DNA of 42,182 bases from Snodgrassella alvi_G (GCA_946478525.1 CAMLCH010000021.1:1-42182), one strand, 5' to 3'; positions 17,453 through 25,280 are shown, numbered from the stretch's first letter. Numbers and translations: made by a program. The notes: generated by a model from the sequence alone, not told the origin.

Positions 17453-18205
17453 TTATTCAGCAGCAGCGGTAGCAGCTTGCTTTTCTTCTGCCGCCTGTGC
17501 AGCCTGCACAACTTCCTGTAAAGACTGAGATTTACCTTCCAGAATAGCATCAGCAATACCGCGGCAATATAAACGAATGGCTTTAGCAGAGTCATCATTA
17601 CCCGGAATGACGTATTTCACGTCATCAGGACTGTTATTGGTATCTACCACGGCAATTACTGGGATACCGAGTTTAGCAGCCTCAACCAGAGTACCTTTCT
17701 GATAACCGGTATCAATAACAAAAATCGCATCTGGCAAGCCTTTCATATCTTTGATACCGCCCAAAGAGCGTTCCAGCTTGGCGACTTCACGCTGCATTTC
17801 CAGAATTTCTTTTTTACCGTAACCGGCTTCAGTAGCATTTTCCAGAGCAGCAGTTTTTTCTTCCAGACGTTTGATAGATTGTTTTACGGTTTTGTAATTG
17901 GTCAGCATACCACCTAACCAGCGGTGATCCACATAAGGAGCACCAGCGCGGGTAGCTTCTTCTTTGATGATATCGCGAGCCTGACGTTTAGTACCAACAA
18001 ACAATACAGTACCTTTATTAGCAGCCAGACGACGCACAACATCCTGTGCCTCCACAAACATCGGCAAAGTTTTTTCCAGATTGATAATGTGGATTTTATT
18101 ACGTGCACCGAAAATGTATTCAGCCATTTTCGGATTCCAGTAACGAGTTTGGTGACCAAAGTGTACGCCGGCTTCAAGCATCTGGCGCATAGTAATTTGT
18201 GACAT
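17453..18205 (-). CDS. rpsB: RpsB, 30S ribosomal protein S2
   Basis: S2 binds late to the 30S subunit and is needed to recruit S1. I place the start at ATG 18205 (250 aa, MSQITMRQMLEAGVHFGHQT), preceded at 9 bases by AAGGA. The longer frame to 18247 lies in the leader. Signatures include the S2 motif HFGHQTRYWNPKMAEYIFG near the N-terminus and the later GIPVIAVVDTNNSPDDVKYV. The C-terminal tail is Ala/Glu/Gln-rich. It is the promoter-proximal gene of the cluster; the leader may carry an S2 autoregulatory element. Confidence 0.96.
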   Translation of the reverse strand: MSQITMRQMLEAGVHFGHQTRYWNPKMAEYIFGARNKIHIINLEKTLPMFVEAQDVVRRLAANKGTVLFVGTKRQARDIIKEEATRAGAPYVDHRWLGGMLTNYKTVKQSIKRLEEKTAALENATEAGYGKKEILEMQREVAKLERSLGGIKDMKGLPDAIFVIDTGYQKGTLVEAAKLGIPVIAVVDTNNSPDDVKYVIPGNDDSAKAIRLYCRGIADAILEGKSQSLQEVVQAAQAAEEKQAATAAAE

Positions 18206-18317
18206 AATTCTTATCCTTAAAGGGTTAAGCCTGACATCGCCACGCATAGAACTCTTGTACAGAGCACCCTTTCGCGTACGATGCGAGCGTTACATGTTAT
18301 TTTTACCGAGGTAAAAC
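18206..18317 (-). promoter_or_regulatory. rpsB 5' leader with stable hairpins, candidate S2-responsive element
   Basis: The predicted transcript has an untranslated leader of roughly 110 nt. At its 5' end is the perfect stem TTTTACC/GGTAAAA (18316-18301). Further on are TCGC/GCGA and CTCT/AGAG stems, the last with the loop GTACA. S2 autoregulates rpsB through leader structure in gammaproteobacteria. That this leader does the same is inference from position and folding potential. Confidence 0.4.
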
Positions 18318-18323
18318 GGTGAG

Positions 18324-18352
18324 ATAATACAGAAAAAATTAGCTTTCTACAA
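18324..18352 (-). promoter_or_regulatory. Candidate sigma-70 promoter of the rpsB cluster
   Basis: On the minus strand TTGTAG (18352-18347), a 17-base spacer and TATTAT (18329-18324). Spacing and -10 are good, and it is the only strong match in the rpsB-fau gap. It would start transcription near 18317. Confidence 0.6.
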
Positions 18353-18365
18353 GTAGGTAAACGCT

Positions 18366-18391
18366 TTACCATACTTAGCTAAGCGTGGTAA
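18366..18391. repeat. 26-bp imperfect palindrome upstream of fau
   Basis: TTACCA (18366-18371) and TGGTAA (18386-18391) flank the perfect inner palindrome CTTAGCTAAG (18374-18383). The dyad lies 33 bases before the fau ATG and just upstream of the divergent rpsB -35. It could be an operator or a leader hairpin of fau. Confidence 0.55.
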
Positions 18392-18423
18392 TTTTAGCTA
18401 TTCATTCGAGTAGAGTAGTTTCA

Positions 18424-19044
18424 ATGACTATTGATTCCGATAAAAAACGGCTAAGACAGCAACTACGGCGCCAACGCAAAACCTTAAATCGATCCTATCG
18501 CATCTGGGCAACCAGACACATCAATCGTCTGCTGTATCCGCTTATTCGTCGACACAAACGCCTCGGCGTTTATTGGGCAACAGGAAGTGAACTAAGCTTA
18601 ATGCCGCTAATTATGACTGCCCAGCAACGCGGTGCAGAAGTTTATTTACCTTATATCGAAACGAACCAGCGTCAACTGTGGTTCACCCCGTGTCCTCGCT
18701 TAAACAACCCTAGAATAACGCAACGTTATTTGCGCCAACACAATCTACATGTTCGTAAACGCCAAATACCGCAGTTTGAGGGAGCAAAAATCCGCGCGCA
18801 TTGGTTAAAGACATTGATTATTCCTTTAGTTGGTATTGATCATCAAGGTCATCGTCTTGGTCAGGGTGGTGGTTATTATGATGCAACCCTGTCTGTTCAG
18901 CATAAGGTTAAACCGCAAATGATCGCAGTCGGCTTCAGTTGTCAGCAGGTGAGGCAAATTCACACCGATCCGCATGATATCAATATGCCGATTTTTGTTT
19001 GTGAACAAGGCTACCAATATTTTAATCAAAACCGGTCAGATTGA
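18424..19044 (+). CDS. fau: 5-formyltetrahydrofolate cyclo-ligase
   Basis: This enzyme (Fau/YgfA, MTHFS) converts 5-formyltetrahydrofolate to 5,10-methenyltetrahydrofolate with ATP. I place the start at ATG 18424 (206 aa, MTIDSDKKRLRQQLRRQRKT), since the GTG frame at 18385 begins inside the palindrome. The N-terminal basic helix, the GVYWATGSELSLMPLI region and the C-terminal signature IPLVGIDHQGHRLGQGGGYY with Asp soon after are typical. It is divergent from rpsB. No 6S RNA, often found beside ygfA, fits in the 218-base gap upstream. Confidence 0.9.
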   Translation: MTIDSDKKRLRQQLRRQRKTLNRSYRIWATRHINRLLYPLIRRHKRLGVYWATGSELSLMPLIMTAQQRGAEVYLPYIETNQRQLWFTPCPRLNNPRITQRYLRQHNLHVRKRQIPQFEGAKIRAHWLKTLIIPLVGIDHQGHRLGQGGGYYDATLSVQHKVKPQMIAVGFSCQQVRQIHTDPHDINMPIFVCEQGYQYFNQNRSD

Positions 19045-19303
19045 ATTTATTTGTGCCGAATCAGGTATATTTAAATTTTGTTTATATATCATTATTGCTA
19101 AAATAGGCTTCCTTAGTTGTAATGAGTACGTAGATTCTAAATAAGGCAGTTTTAGAAAATAGTTACTTCACTAACCTACTCAATAAAAAACAATACCGAC
19201 TTAACCAATATTTTATCTTGGGGTGATGAAAAACGTTATTGTTAAAGATATCTTTCTATATTCATTTTTCAATCTTAGACGAAGATAAAATCATATCCTA
19301 TAT

Positions 19304-19653
19304 TTAATGGACGTTTTCATTATTAGCATGAAACATAATAATGGTGCCGTTTTTTTGTTTATTTAAACCTTCTAGGTAATCACTATTTCTTTTAATAAAT
19401 TCCTGGAGCAAATTCTACAAATGCTGTTATTTTATTAGACGTCATTACTTTTTTTCTATTTCTGTAGTATCAATAGTGTTATTTATTTTGCTAATTTTCC
19501 AATGATATAGAGATACACTTGCTAAAATTAATATCATAATCTTGAGTCTTATTTATCAAGTTAATGAATTTATATTAATTCATCATATAGTTTTTTAATG
19601 AAATTCCTTTTCTTATTATTTTTTTCCTCAATAAAAATAAAATCATTTTTCAT
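19304..19653 (-). pseudogene. Decayed small gene, immunity-protein-like position
   Basis: ATG 19653 opens a 27-codon frame, MKNDFIFIEEKNNKKRNFIK and on, that stops at 19570. Other frames pick up in order: KTQDYDINFSKCISISLEN (19491-19550), then NKITAFVEFAPGIY near 19400-19450, then LLQEFIKRNSDYLEGLNKQK onward, ending at TAA 19304-19306. Ordered fragments on one strand, each with protein-like composition, indicate one gene of about 115 codons with several indels. It begins 3 bases after the stop of the upstream remnant, a spacing typical of toxin/immunity pairs. No family is recognised. Confidence 0.4.
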
Positions 19654-19656
19654 AAT

Positions 19657-20000
19657 TTAAAGACTTCGAATATGCTCAGAAGCCAAATTTGTAGCTCCAT
19701 CGCTAGTTAAAGTTTTTTGAATGTTTAAAACTTCCGAAATCCAATTCCTAACTTTACTTGACGAAAATGAGCTAATTTAGAAATCATTACTTTGTCATTA
19801 AAATAAACTAGATTTAAATTTTTATCTTTAATTTCAAAATTAGCCCATTTCAGTATTTACCAACTACTTTTTCTTACTTTATCTTATCAAATACATCCGC
19901 TGCTTCATGACTAAATATGGCGTGTTGGTGTTTGTTGAAATCGATTAAGCAGCTCCCTTAGCAGCATCTGGATTCAATAAACTAAGATCGACCTGCAATA
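19657..20000 (-). pseudogene. Decayed gene, toxin-C-terminus-like
   Basis: Ordered minus-strand fragments: VDLSLLNPDAAKGAA (stop at 19945), LIDFNKHQHAIFSHEAADVF and on (19874-19948), then in the same frame past the stop EKVVGKY. Next come WANFEIKDKNLNLVYFNDKV and ISKLAHFRQ (19758-19847), and finally SKVRNWISEVLNIQKTL through HIRSL, ending at TAA 19657-19659. At least three frameshifts and one nonsense codon are needed to join them. The size (about 115 codons seen) and the small remnant gene just behind it fit a displaced polymorphic-toxin C-terminus. That assignment is inference. Confidence 0.45.
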
Positions 20001-20099
20001 TGAAAATTATGATTTAGTTTATTTTATCTTCGTTTGTTAGAGGATTTTCTATCCAAATTATACTTTTTCATTAGTACTTTATTTATAAAATGGATCGGT

Positions 20100-20262
20100 T
20101 AAAACCTCTGAGATCAAACATGATTATGTTTAACAGATATTATATGGGTTTCTGAATCAGATGATTTTATTTCTGTGTAGCCGGCAATTTTTTACTTAAT
20201 CTGCCTAACAATGCCGAAGTAGCCATAAATTTGAACTAAGTATTCCCATTTTATGGCTACTT
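20100..20262 (-). pseudogene. Further coding debris between the toxin-like remnant and the nitroreductase gene
   Basis: One minus-strand frame reads VAIKWEYLVQIYGYFGIVRQ followed by IK and a stop, and continues without shift as KIAGYTEIKSSDSETHIISV and KHNHV before the next stop. The residue composition looks protein-like, but the identity is unknown. It could be the upstream part of the neighbouring remnant or a third broken gene. Confidence 0.3.
20218..20261. repeat. Perfect 12-bp inverted repeat downstream of the nitroreductase
   Basis: Arms AGTAGCCATAAA (20218-20229) and TTTATGGCTACT (20250-20261) with a 20-base loop, 20 bases after the nitroreductase stop at 20281. There is no T-tract after the stem, so if it ends transcription it does so without a canonical tail. 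Confidence 0.6.
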
Positions 20263-20280
20263 TAGCAACTCAGAGACGAA

Positions 20281-20925
20281 TTAAAGCTGAGTAAATAATT
20301 GCTCTTTTGGTAAACGAGATTTTGGACGACTGGCATTACTGTCATCAACAGTACGATAACCAAGAGTCACGACCAAAACACTTTTCAGTCCTAACTGTTT
20401 TAGGCCAAGAAGCTCATCCATTTTTTCTTTTTCAAATCCCTCCATAGGGGTGGAGTCAACGCCGATAGCAGTTGCGGCAAACAATAGTTGTCCTAGAACA
20501 ATATAGAGTTGCTTAGATTCCCATTCATACTGTGCCTGCGGATTAGCACTATTATAATTCACAAAGAAACGTCTTCCCTGATCCTCCATCTGTTTTATTT
20601 CTTCTGTCTTAAAGCGACCATCTTTATCTTCCTGCGCTAATAAGTTTTGCAAATGTTGGTCGTCTAATGGAGATTTGACACAAAAGATGAGGGTATGGGA
20701 AGCATTAGCAACACGAGCTTTATTTGGCTCCATAATTGCCGGCATTATTTTGTTTCGCGCCTGATCATTATCAATGATAAAAAAATGACCGGGTTGAGAA
20801 TTTACTGATGAAGGACTATTTCTGATTACTTCAAGCAATTGTTCCAGCTGTGAAGCTGGTATTTTTTTACTTTTATCATAGTGTTTAGTTGTATAGCGTT
20901 GTCTGGATAGGTCGACTATATTCAT
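20281..20925 (-). CDS. NfsB-type oxygen-insensitive NAD(P)H nitroreductase
   Basis: This is a 214 aa FMN-dependent nitroreductase-family protein, close in length and motifs to E. coli NfsB (217 aa), which reduces nitroaromatics and quinones by two-electron transfer. The FMN-contact start LSRQRYTTKHYDKSKKI, NSPSSVNSQPGHFFI, the central EDKDGRF, and the C-terminal STPMEGFEKEKMDELLGLK and RPKSRLP match the NfsB pattern. GGAG lies 7 bases before ATG 20925. It is monocistronic. The exact substrate is not predictable. Confidence 0.88.
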   Translation of the reverse strand: MNIVDLSRQRYTTKHYDKSKKIPASQLEQLLEVIRNSPSSVNSQPGHFFIIDNDQARNKIMPAIMEPNKARVANASHTLIFCVKSPLDDQHLQNLLAQEDKDGRFKTEEIKQMEDQGRRFFVNYNSANPQAQYEWESKQLYIVLGQLLFAATAIGVDSTPMEGFEKEKMDELLGLKQLGLKSVLVVTLGYRTVDDSNASRPKSRLPKEQLFTQL

Positions 20926-21671
20926 CCTGTTACTCCGGTGGTTGATAAATAGGTGATGTTACTGATGATGTACCTTTTTGCAAATTTTTTGCTCAATTTA
21001 TTGATCTTGAAATTTTTTCTGGAAAATAAAATTGTAACTACATGGCTTTAATTCATTGATAATTTTTTTATTTTTCTTTATCAATGTTATTTTCTATCTT
21101 AATACTGAATATTTAAGCGGATCTAATAATGAATAAAAATAAATGTAATTTTTATTTTAATGTGAATTAACGTATTGTCTGCGACAATCGATAACGTTTT
21201 GCAGGTAATTATGGTATTAAATTCTTTTTTGTTATTAAATAAAACCTTAAATCAATCTGCATTATATGCCAATAGTAGTTTATGGATTCAAAAAATAGGC
21301 GCCTTAAGTAACTTTTTGTTTTCCGACTAATTAACTTTACCGAGTCATCGATAAAGAAATGGTTGGGATACTTCACTACATAATAAAAATTTCTTTAGGA
21401 TGGTTATTTGGAGAAATTATTAATTTGCATTTTTGCTGTTGAGCAATTATATTTTAAACTGGCTGTGCACAACTATTATTTATCAATGTAGTATAAATAA
21501 ACTGAAAATAATTTTGATTGGTTGATATTTACAAGCAATTTAGATTATAAGACTTATAGAATTTTCAAATCTAACGGCTATATTTATTAGGGTGAAATAT
21601 TCTTAGATAATATTTATTAGAAAAATCTTATCTATATTACAACAATTAATATATGCGAACGCTATTCGATT
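20926..21671. other. Intergenic stretch with one doubtful small ORF
   Basis: Between two divergent genes. A 39-codon plus-strand frame (21211-21330, MVLNSFLLLNKTLNQSALYA onward, ending NFLFSD) has a possible GCAGGT ribosome-binding site 6 bases upstream. It may be a small gene or a remnant. Nothing else is supported. Confidence 0.3.
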
Positions 21672-23081
21672 ATGATAATAAAAAACCTTAAATTAATTTG
21701 TTTCTATTTTTGCTTGTTACTGACGGTTACAGTCCAAGCTGCTGTAGTTAATGATGTTACCGGTATGACGCCAGTAAAAGTTAAAACCGTGGTTCAACCA
21801 AAGTCAACACAACAAGTAGCCGAGCTAGTCCAAAAGACATCTGGTCCGATCAGTATTGCTGGTGGTAAATACAGTATGGGCGGACAAACGGCATTTGCGG
21901 GTGCGATACAAATTGACACGAGCCAGTTAAATCATGTTATTGCTTTTAATCCGGAAAAAAAGCTATTGACTATTGAAGCCGGTGCTACCTGGCAGCAAGT
22001 GCAACAATTGATTGATCCATATGATCTATCAGTCAAAATTATGCAAAGCTTTGCTAATTTCAGTATTGGCGGATCTTTGGGTGTCAATGTACATGGACGT
22101 TATATTGGTGAAGGACCAATTATTTTGTCAGTGGAAAATATTAAAATCGTTCTGGCCGATGGCTCAGTAGTCGTAGCCAGTCCGACTGAGAATGCAGAGA
22201 TTTTTTATGCAGCTATTGGTGGTTATGGCGGAATAGGAATTATTACTGAAGTTACTTTACGCTTGAGTGATAATGTGAAAGTGAAACGCATTAATCAACT
22301 AATGCCGATAGCAAACTATCAAAATTACTTTGTACAAAATATTCGCACCAATAAAGCTGCAATATTTCATAATGGCATTATTTATCCGCCTGACTATGAA
22401 AAAGTACGTGCTGTAACTTATGTACAAACCGATGATCCGCTGACTATTGAGGCTCGGTTAAGACCACTGAATAAAAAATATCCTAAAGAAAAAAAACAAA
22501 TGAAAATAGTCGCATCTTCTGATTTTGGCAAACAATTACGTAAATATCATGATTATTTTGATTATCAGCATGAACCTGTAATGTGGCGCAATTATGAGGC
22601 CAGTTATAGAGTAGCCCAATTAGAACCGATAGCAACGAAATATAAGACTTTTGCTTTACAGGAATACTTTATTCCTATTGAAAAATTCAATGATTTCTAT
22701 CCCCAGTTAACCAGTATTTTGAAAAAACATCACGCCAATGTCATTAATATTTCTATTCGTCATGCTAACCCAGACAGTGGATCACTGCTGGCATGGGCAA
22801 ATACCGAAGTATTTGCTTTTGTCATTTACTATCAGCAATTTAAAGACAAAAAAAGTCAAAGAGAGGTCGGTGTTTGGACTCGAGAGTTAATTAATGCAGC
22901 ACTGGCTAATGGTGGTAGTTATTTTCTACCTTATCAGTTGCACGCTAGTTTGGAACAATTTAAACAAGCCTATCCAGGTGCGACAAAGTTTTTTCAGCTT
23001 AAAGCAAAACTGGACCCAACCAATAAATTCAGAAATTTATTACTTGAACGCTATCGTTCCGCTGTAGAACTACCGGAATGA
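21672..23081 (+). CDS. Exported FAD-binding oxidoreductase (VAO family)
   Basis: The 469 aa protein has a signal peptide (MIIKNLKLICFYFCLLLTVT, cleavage near Ala24) and so should act in the periplasm. The PP-loop is around 60-72 (ISIAGGKYSMGGQ). FAD-contact stretches follow: FSIGGSLGVNVHGRYIG (about 130-150) and AAIGGYGGIGIITEVTLR (about 172-195). The C-terminus LKAKLDPTNKFRNLLLERY is typical of aldonolactone-oxidase-like and GlcD-like flavoenzymes. Tyr67 stands where many relatives have the His that binds FAD covalently, so FAD is probably non-covalent. The substrate is unknown. The stop overlaps the ATG of the next frame. Confidence 0.8.
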   Translation: MIIKNLKLICFYFCLLLTVTVQAAVVNDVTGMTPVKVKTVVQPKSTQQVAELVQKTSGPISIAGGKYSMGGQTAFAGAIQIDTSQLNHVIAFNPEKKLLTIEAGATWQQVQQLIDPYDLSVKIMQSFANFSIGGSLGVNVHGRYIGEGPIILSVENIKIVLADGSVVVASPTENAEIFYAAIGGYGGIGIITEVTLRLSDNVKVKRINQLMPIANYQNYFVQNIRTNKAAIFHNGIIYPPDYEKVRAVTYVQTDDPLTIEARLRPLNKKYPKEKKQMKIVASSDFGKQLRKYHDYFDYQHEPVMWRNYEASYRVAQLEPIATKYKTFALQEYFIPIEKFNDFYPQLTSILKKHHANVINISIRHANPDSGSLLAWANTEVFAFVIYYQQFKDKKSQREVGVWTRELINAALANGGSYFLPYQLHASLEQFKQAYPGATKFFQLKAKLDPTNKFRNLLLERYRSAVELPE

Positions 23082-23345
23082 GTAGCAATATCATTATTGG
23101 ATTATTAGCTATTTATATTTTTCGCTCGATAGTGTATGAATATTTATTTATTAAAGTGATATGCGTAAAGCCCATCTATCAGAATGATGTATTAATTCAG
23201 ATCAGTAGGGAAAATTTTTGATGTAGAAGCCAAATCATTCCAAGCTGCCCATTTTTTTAATCATTCTATTGGCGGATCCCAGCAACAGCGAAAAATTTAT
23301 TTAGCAGATAACCATTATGAAGTTTTCATTTTACGTTGGCATTGA
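23078..23345 (+). pseudogene. Small gene overlapping the FAD oxidase stop, split by a +1 frameshift at TTT TGA
   Basis: ATG 23078 overlaps the upstream stop as ATGA, the usual sign of translational coupling. The frame encodes 47 residues (MSSNIIIGLLAIYIFRSIVY, a membrane segment, through QISRENF) and stops at TGA 23219-23221. A +1 shift at TTT TGA continues with DVEAKSFQAAHFFNHSIGGS and 25 more residues to TGA 23343-23345, giving about 88 aa in all. Both parts look coding. Either the T5 run suffered an indel or the site is recoded like prfB. The end overlaps the convergent NERD gene by 31 bases. The family is not recognised. Confidence 0.5.
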
Positions 23346-24202
23346 TAGCAATAAGCTTTAGTAGTAAATTTTTGTTTATATTTCTGACAATACTGTATTT
23401 CAGCTAGAGAAAGTGGTTTGTTACAGCCTGAACAGGCCTCTACAGCCACCGAATCTGGTTGAGGTAGCTGATGATTATTGTGTGTATTATCATTGTGCAC
23501 AATATCATTAATGACATTACCATTATTATCAGGCGAATATATACCGAAATATTTATACCAGTCTCGCAATGGTGCTGGTCGATGTAAATTACACAATTGC
23601 TCGCCAAAATCTTGCAATGTTGCTGCCGAAATTTTTTTCATTAGCGGTAATAAGTTGAACTTGTTCGTGTAACTGGCTATAGCTGTTTTTATTTGTTCAT
23701 TTTTAATAATGCAGCTTAAATCAGTGAGTCTGTTTTTCGGCCGTTGTATATTGGCTTCATTAGCAACCAGAATCAGGCTGTAAATACTAGGCTGTAATTT
23801 TATGCCCATACGCTTGGGCAAATTAATTTGTGTTTTAAGGATATTTTTTAAAATAGTAATATGACGTTTATTTTGTTGTAGTGGAGAAGGCATACCCTTA
23901 ATTTGACCCTGATACAAATGAGAAAACTCGCCGAATTCATTAATAATCATGCTACCAGCTACTCTTTTACTTTCACAGACAAATATTTGTAAACAACGAT
24001 TAATTAGTAAATGATCGATCTGCGCTACCTGACGTCGGTCAACCAGACGCAGATCATGCAGAATAATCCAATCATGACTTTGACCAAAATAAAAATTAAG
24101 TTGAAAAGCAGATTCAGCCTCACCCTTAATGCCTGAATAGAGCCGATTAAGCCGCTCCCGGATTTGACAGCGGTTAGCATCTGAGAGATCGGGTCGACGC
24201 AA
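23315..24202 (-). CDS. NERD-domain protein with C-terminal zinc-ribbon-like motif
   Basis: This 295 aa protein has an N-terminal NERD (nuclease-related) domain: KGEAESAF at about 27-34, RRQVAQIDHLLIN with Asp63, and IFVCESK with Glu77 and Lys79, the D-ExK pattern of restriction-endonuclease-fold nucleases. The C-terminus has CSGC (about 255) and CYQC (about 288), likely one zinc site, joined by a short linker. The start is uncertain. The frame opens at TTG 24202 without a good ribosome-binding site. A GAGA lies 7 bases before an in-frame ATA farther upstream, and no ATG precedes the domain. Function is probably nucleic-acid processing; the partner is unknown. Confidence 0.7.
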   Translation of the reverse strand: MRRPDLSDANRCQIRERLNRLYSGIKGEAESAFQLNFYFGQSHDWIILHDLRLVDRRQVAQIDHLLINRCLQIFVCESKRVAGSMIINEFGEFSHLYQGQIKGMPSPLQQNKRHITILKNILKTQINLPKRMGIKLQPSIYSLILVANEANIQRPKNRLTDLSCIIKNEQIKTAIASYTNKFNLLPLMKKISAATLQDFGEQLCNLHRPAPLRDWYKYFGIYSPDNNGNVINDIVHNDNTHNNHQLPQPDSVAVEACSGCNKPLSLAEIQYCQKYKQKFTTKAYCYQCQRKMKTS

Positions 24203-24918
24203 TAGTTGCGTTAGTATGTCTAAATCTCTTTTTTACTGTCTACTTCTTTAATAATCATTATGCAGTAATTGTTATCATTAAATTGGCAGTTAAAATATAT
24301 TGAGGCAAGTAATTGTGATGACACTTTAAATAATTATAATATTCTTTAAGTATCACATAGCTAATTCATATTAACCATTTTGTATTATTTTGTAAATATA
24401 TGTCATTTGGCTAATAGATTAAATTAGAAATACTAAGTTGACAAAATTTGATTGAATTACCATATTGATTTCTTCAACGTCTGCGCCTTTTTACTAGCAA
24501 ACATCAATAATAACGCTAATAAATTTACCCATTTATCAATACTTGATAAGAGTAAATAATGAATAATATTCATTTAACATTTTATAATTATTCCTGTTAC
24601 AACCGCTTAACTCTAATATTCGGTATAACTGGATTATTATGTCAATTAAGTATTGATGAGTTCAATTTATTTAACAGACATTTTAATGATACTTTTTTAT
24701 TTATGTTTCGATTCTATTCTGCCCAATTTTTCATTATTTCGGTTTTCGGTTATAGTTTTACATCGCCAGATCCGATTTTATTGATAATAATTTATTTAAA
24801 TAGTCCAAATAGACACACAATAAATTGATTTAAATCAATTTAATATTGGTATTCTTATAAATTAATATTAAGCAGTCAGATTCTGTAAATTTGCCACTTT
24901 ATCATTGTGTCGATATAC
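24203..24918. other. AT-rich intergenic stretch with one possible small gene
   Basis: Apart from the 89-codon frame at 24559-24828 (listed separately) nothing is supported. The sequence is very AT-rich, and no repeats beyond homopolymer runs stand out. Confidence 0.4.
24559..24828 (+). CDS. Possible small membrane protein
   Basis: An 89-codon open frame in very AT-rich DNA, longer than expected by chance. AAGAG lies 6 bases before ATG 24559. The product has hydrophobic segments at about 17-31 (LTLIFGITGLLCQLS) and 45-65 (TFLFMFRFYSAQFFIISVFG). It has no recognised domain. It may be a real small membrane protein, a recent remnant, or chance. Confidence 0.3.
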   Translation: MNNIHLTFYNYSCYNRLTLIFGITGLLCQLSIDEFNLFNRHFNDTFLFMFRFYSAQFFIISVFGYSFTSPDPILLIIIYLNSPNRHTIN

Positions 24919-24954
24919 AAAAAGCTGCTATTAGTAAGTAATAGCAGCTTTTTT
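24919..24954 (-). terminator. Terminator of tRNA-Leu (bidirectional form)
   Basis: A near-perfect stem of 14 bp (AAAAAGCTGCTATT pairing with AATAGCAGCTTTTT) around a 7-base loop, with T-runs on both strands, immediately downstream of the tRNA. Confidence 0.85.
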
Positions 24955-24959
24955 GAATC

Positions 24960-25044
24960 TGGTGCCCAGGGACGGACTCGAACCGTCACACCTTGCGGCG
25001 GGGGATTTTGAGTCCCCTGCGTCTACCAATTTCGCCACCTGGGC
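24960..25044 (-). tRNA. tRNA-Leu, anticodon CAA
   Basis: Minus strand. The acceptor arm GCCCAGG (25044-25038) pairs with CCTGGGC before an encoded CCA (24962-24960). The anticodon stem GGGGA/TCCCC encloses CTCAAAA, so the anticodon is CAA and reads UUG. A variable arm of leucine type (CGCCGCAAGGTGT region) and the T-arm GGTTCGAGTCC are present. Length 85 with CCA. Confidence 0.95.
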
Positions 25045-25060
25045 TAGCGAAGAAGACGGC

Positions 25061-25088
25061 ATTATAACGGATTTTCGCTGGGTGTAAA
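25061..25088 (-). promoter_or_regulatory. Promoter of tRNA-Leu
   Basis: TTTACA (25088-25083), a 16-base spacer and a perfect TATAAT (25066-25061) on the minus strand, 16 bases before the mature tRNA 5' end. Confidence 0.85.
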
Positions 25089-25280
25089 GTATTTTTTTGC
25101 TATTTTTAGTTTTTATTGAGGCAAATTACATGATTAATTTTATATTTAGTTTTATATTAATTTAAATGAGCATTTAATATTTATATTCTAATTGAGCTTT
25201 TTAATTCATAAGACTGAAATTTAGTTTATATTATTTATGCTTAACTTTTCTTAATACTTGTTATCTATCAACAATTGTTA

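Noticed and set aside
18206..18423. 6S RNA beside fau
   Set aside because: The gap is mostly filled by the rpsB leader and promoter, and the long bulged hairpin of 6S RNA is not visible.
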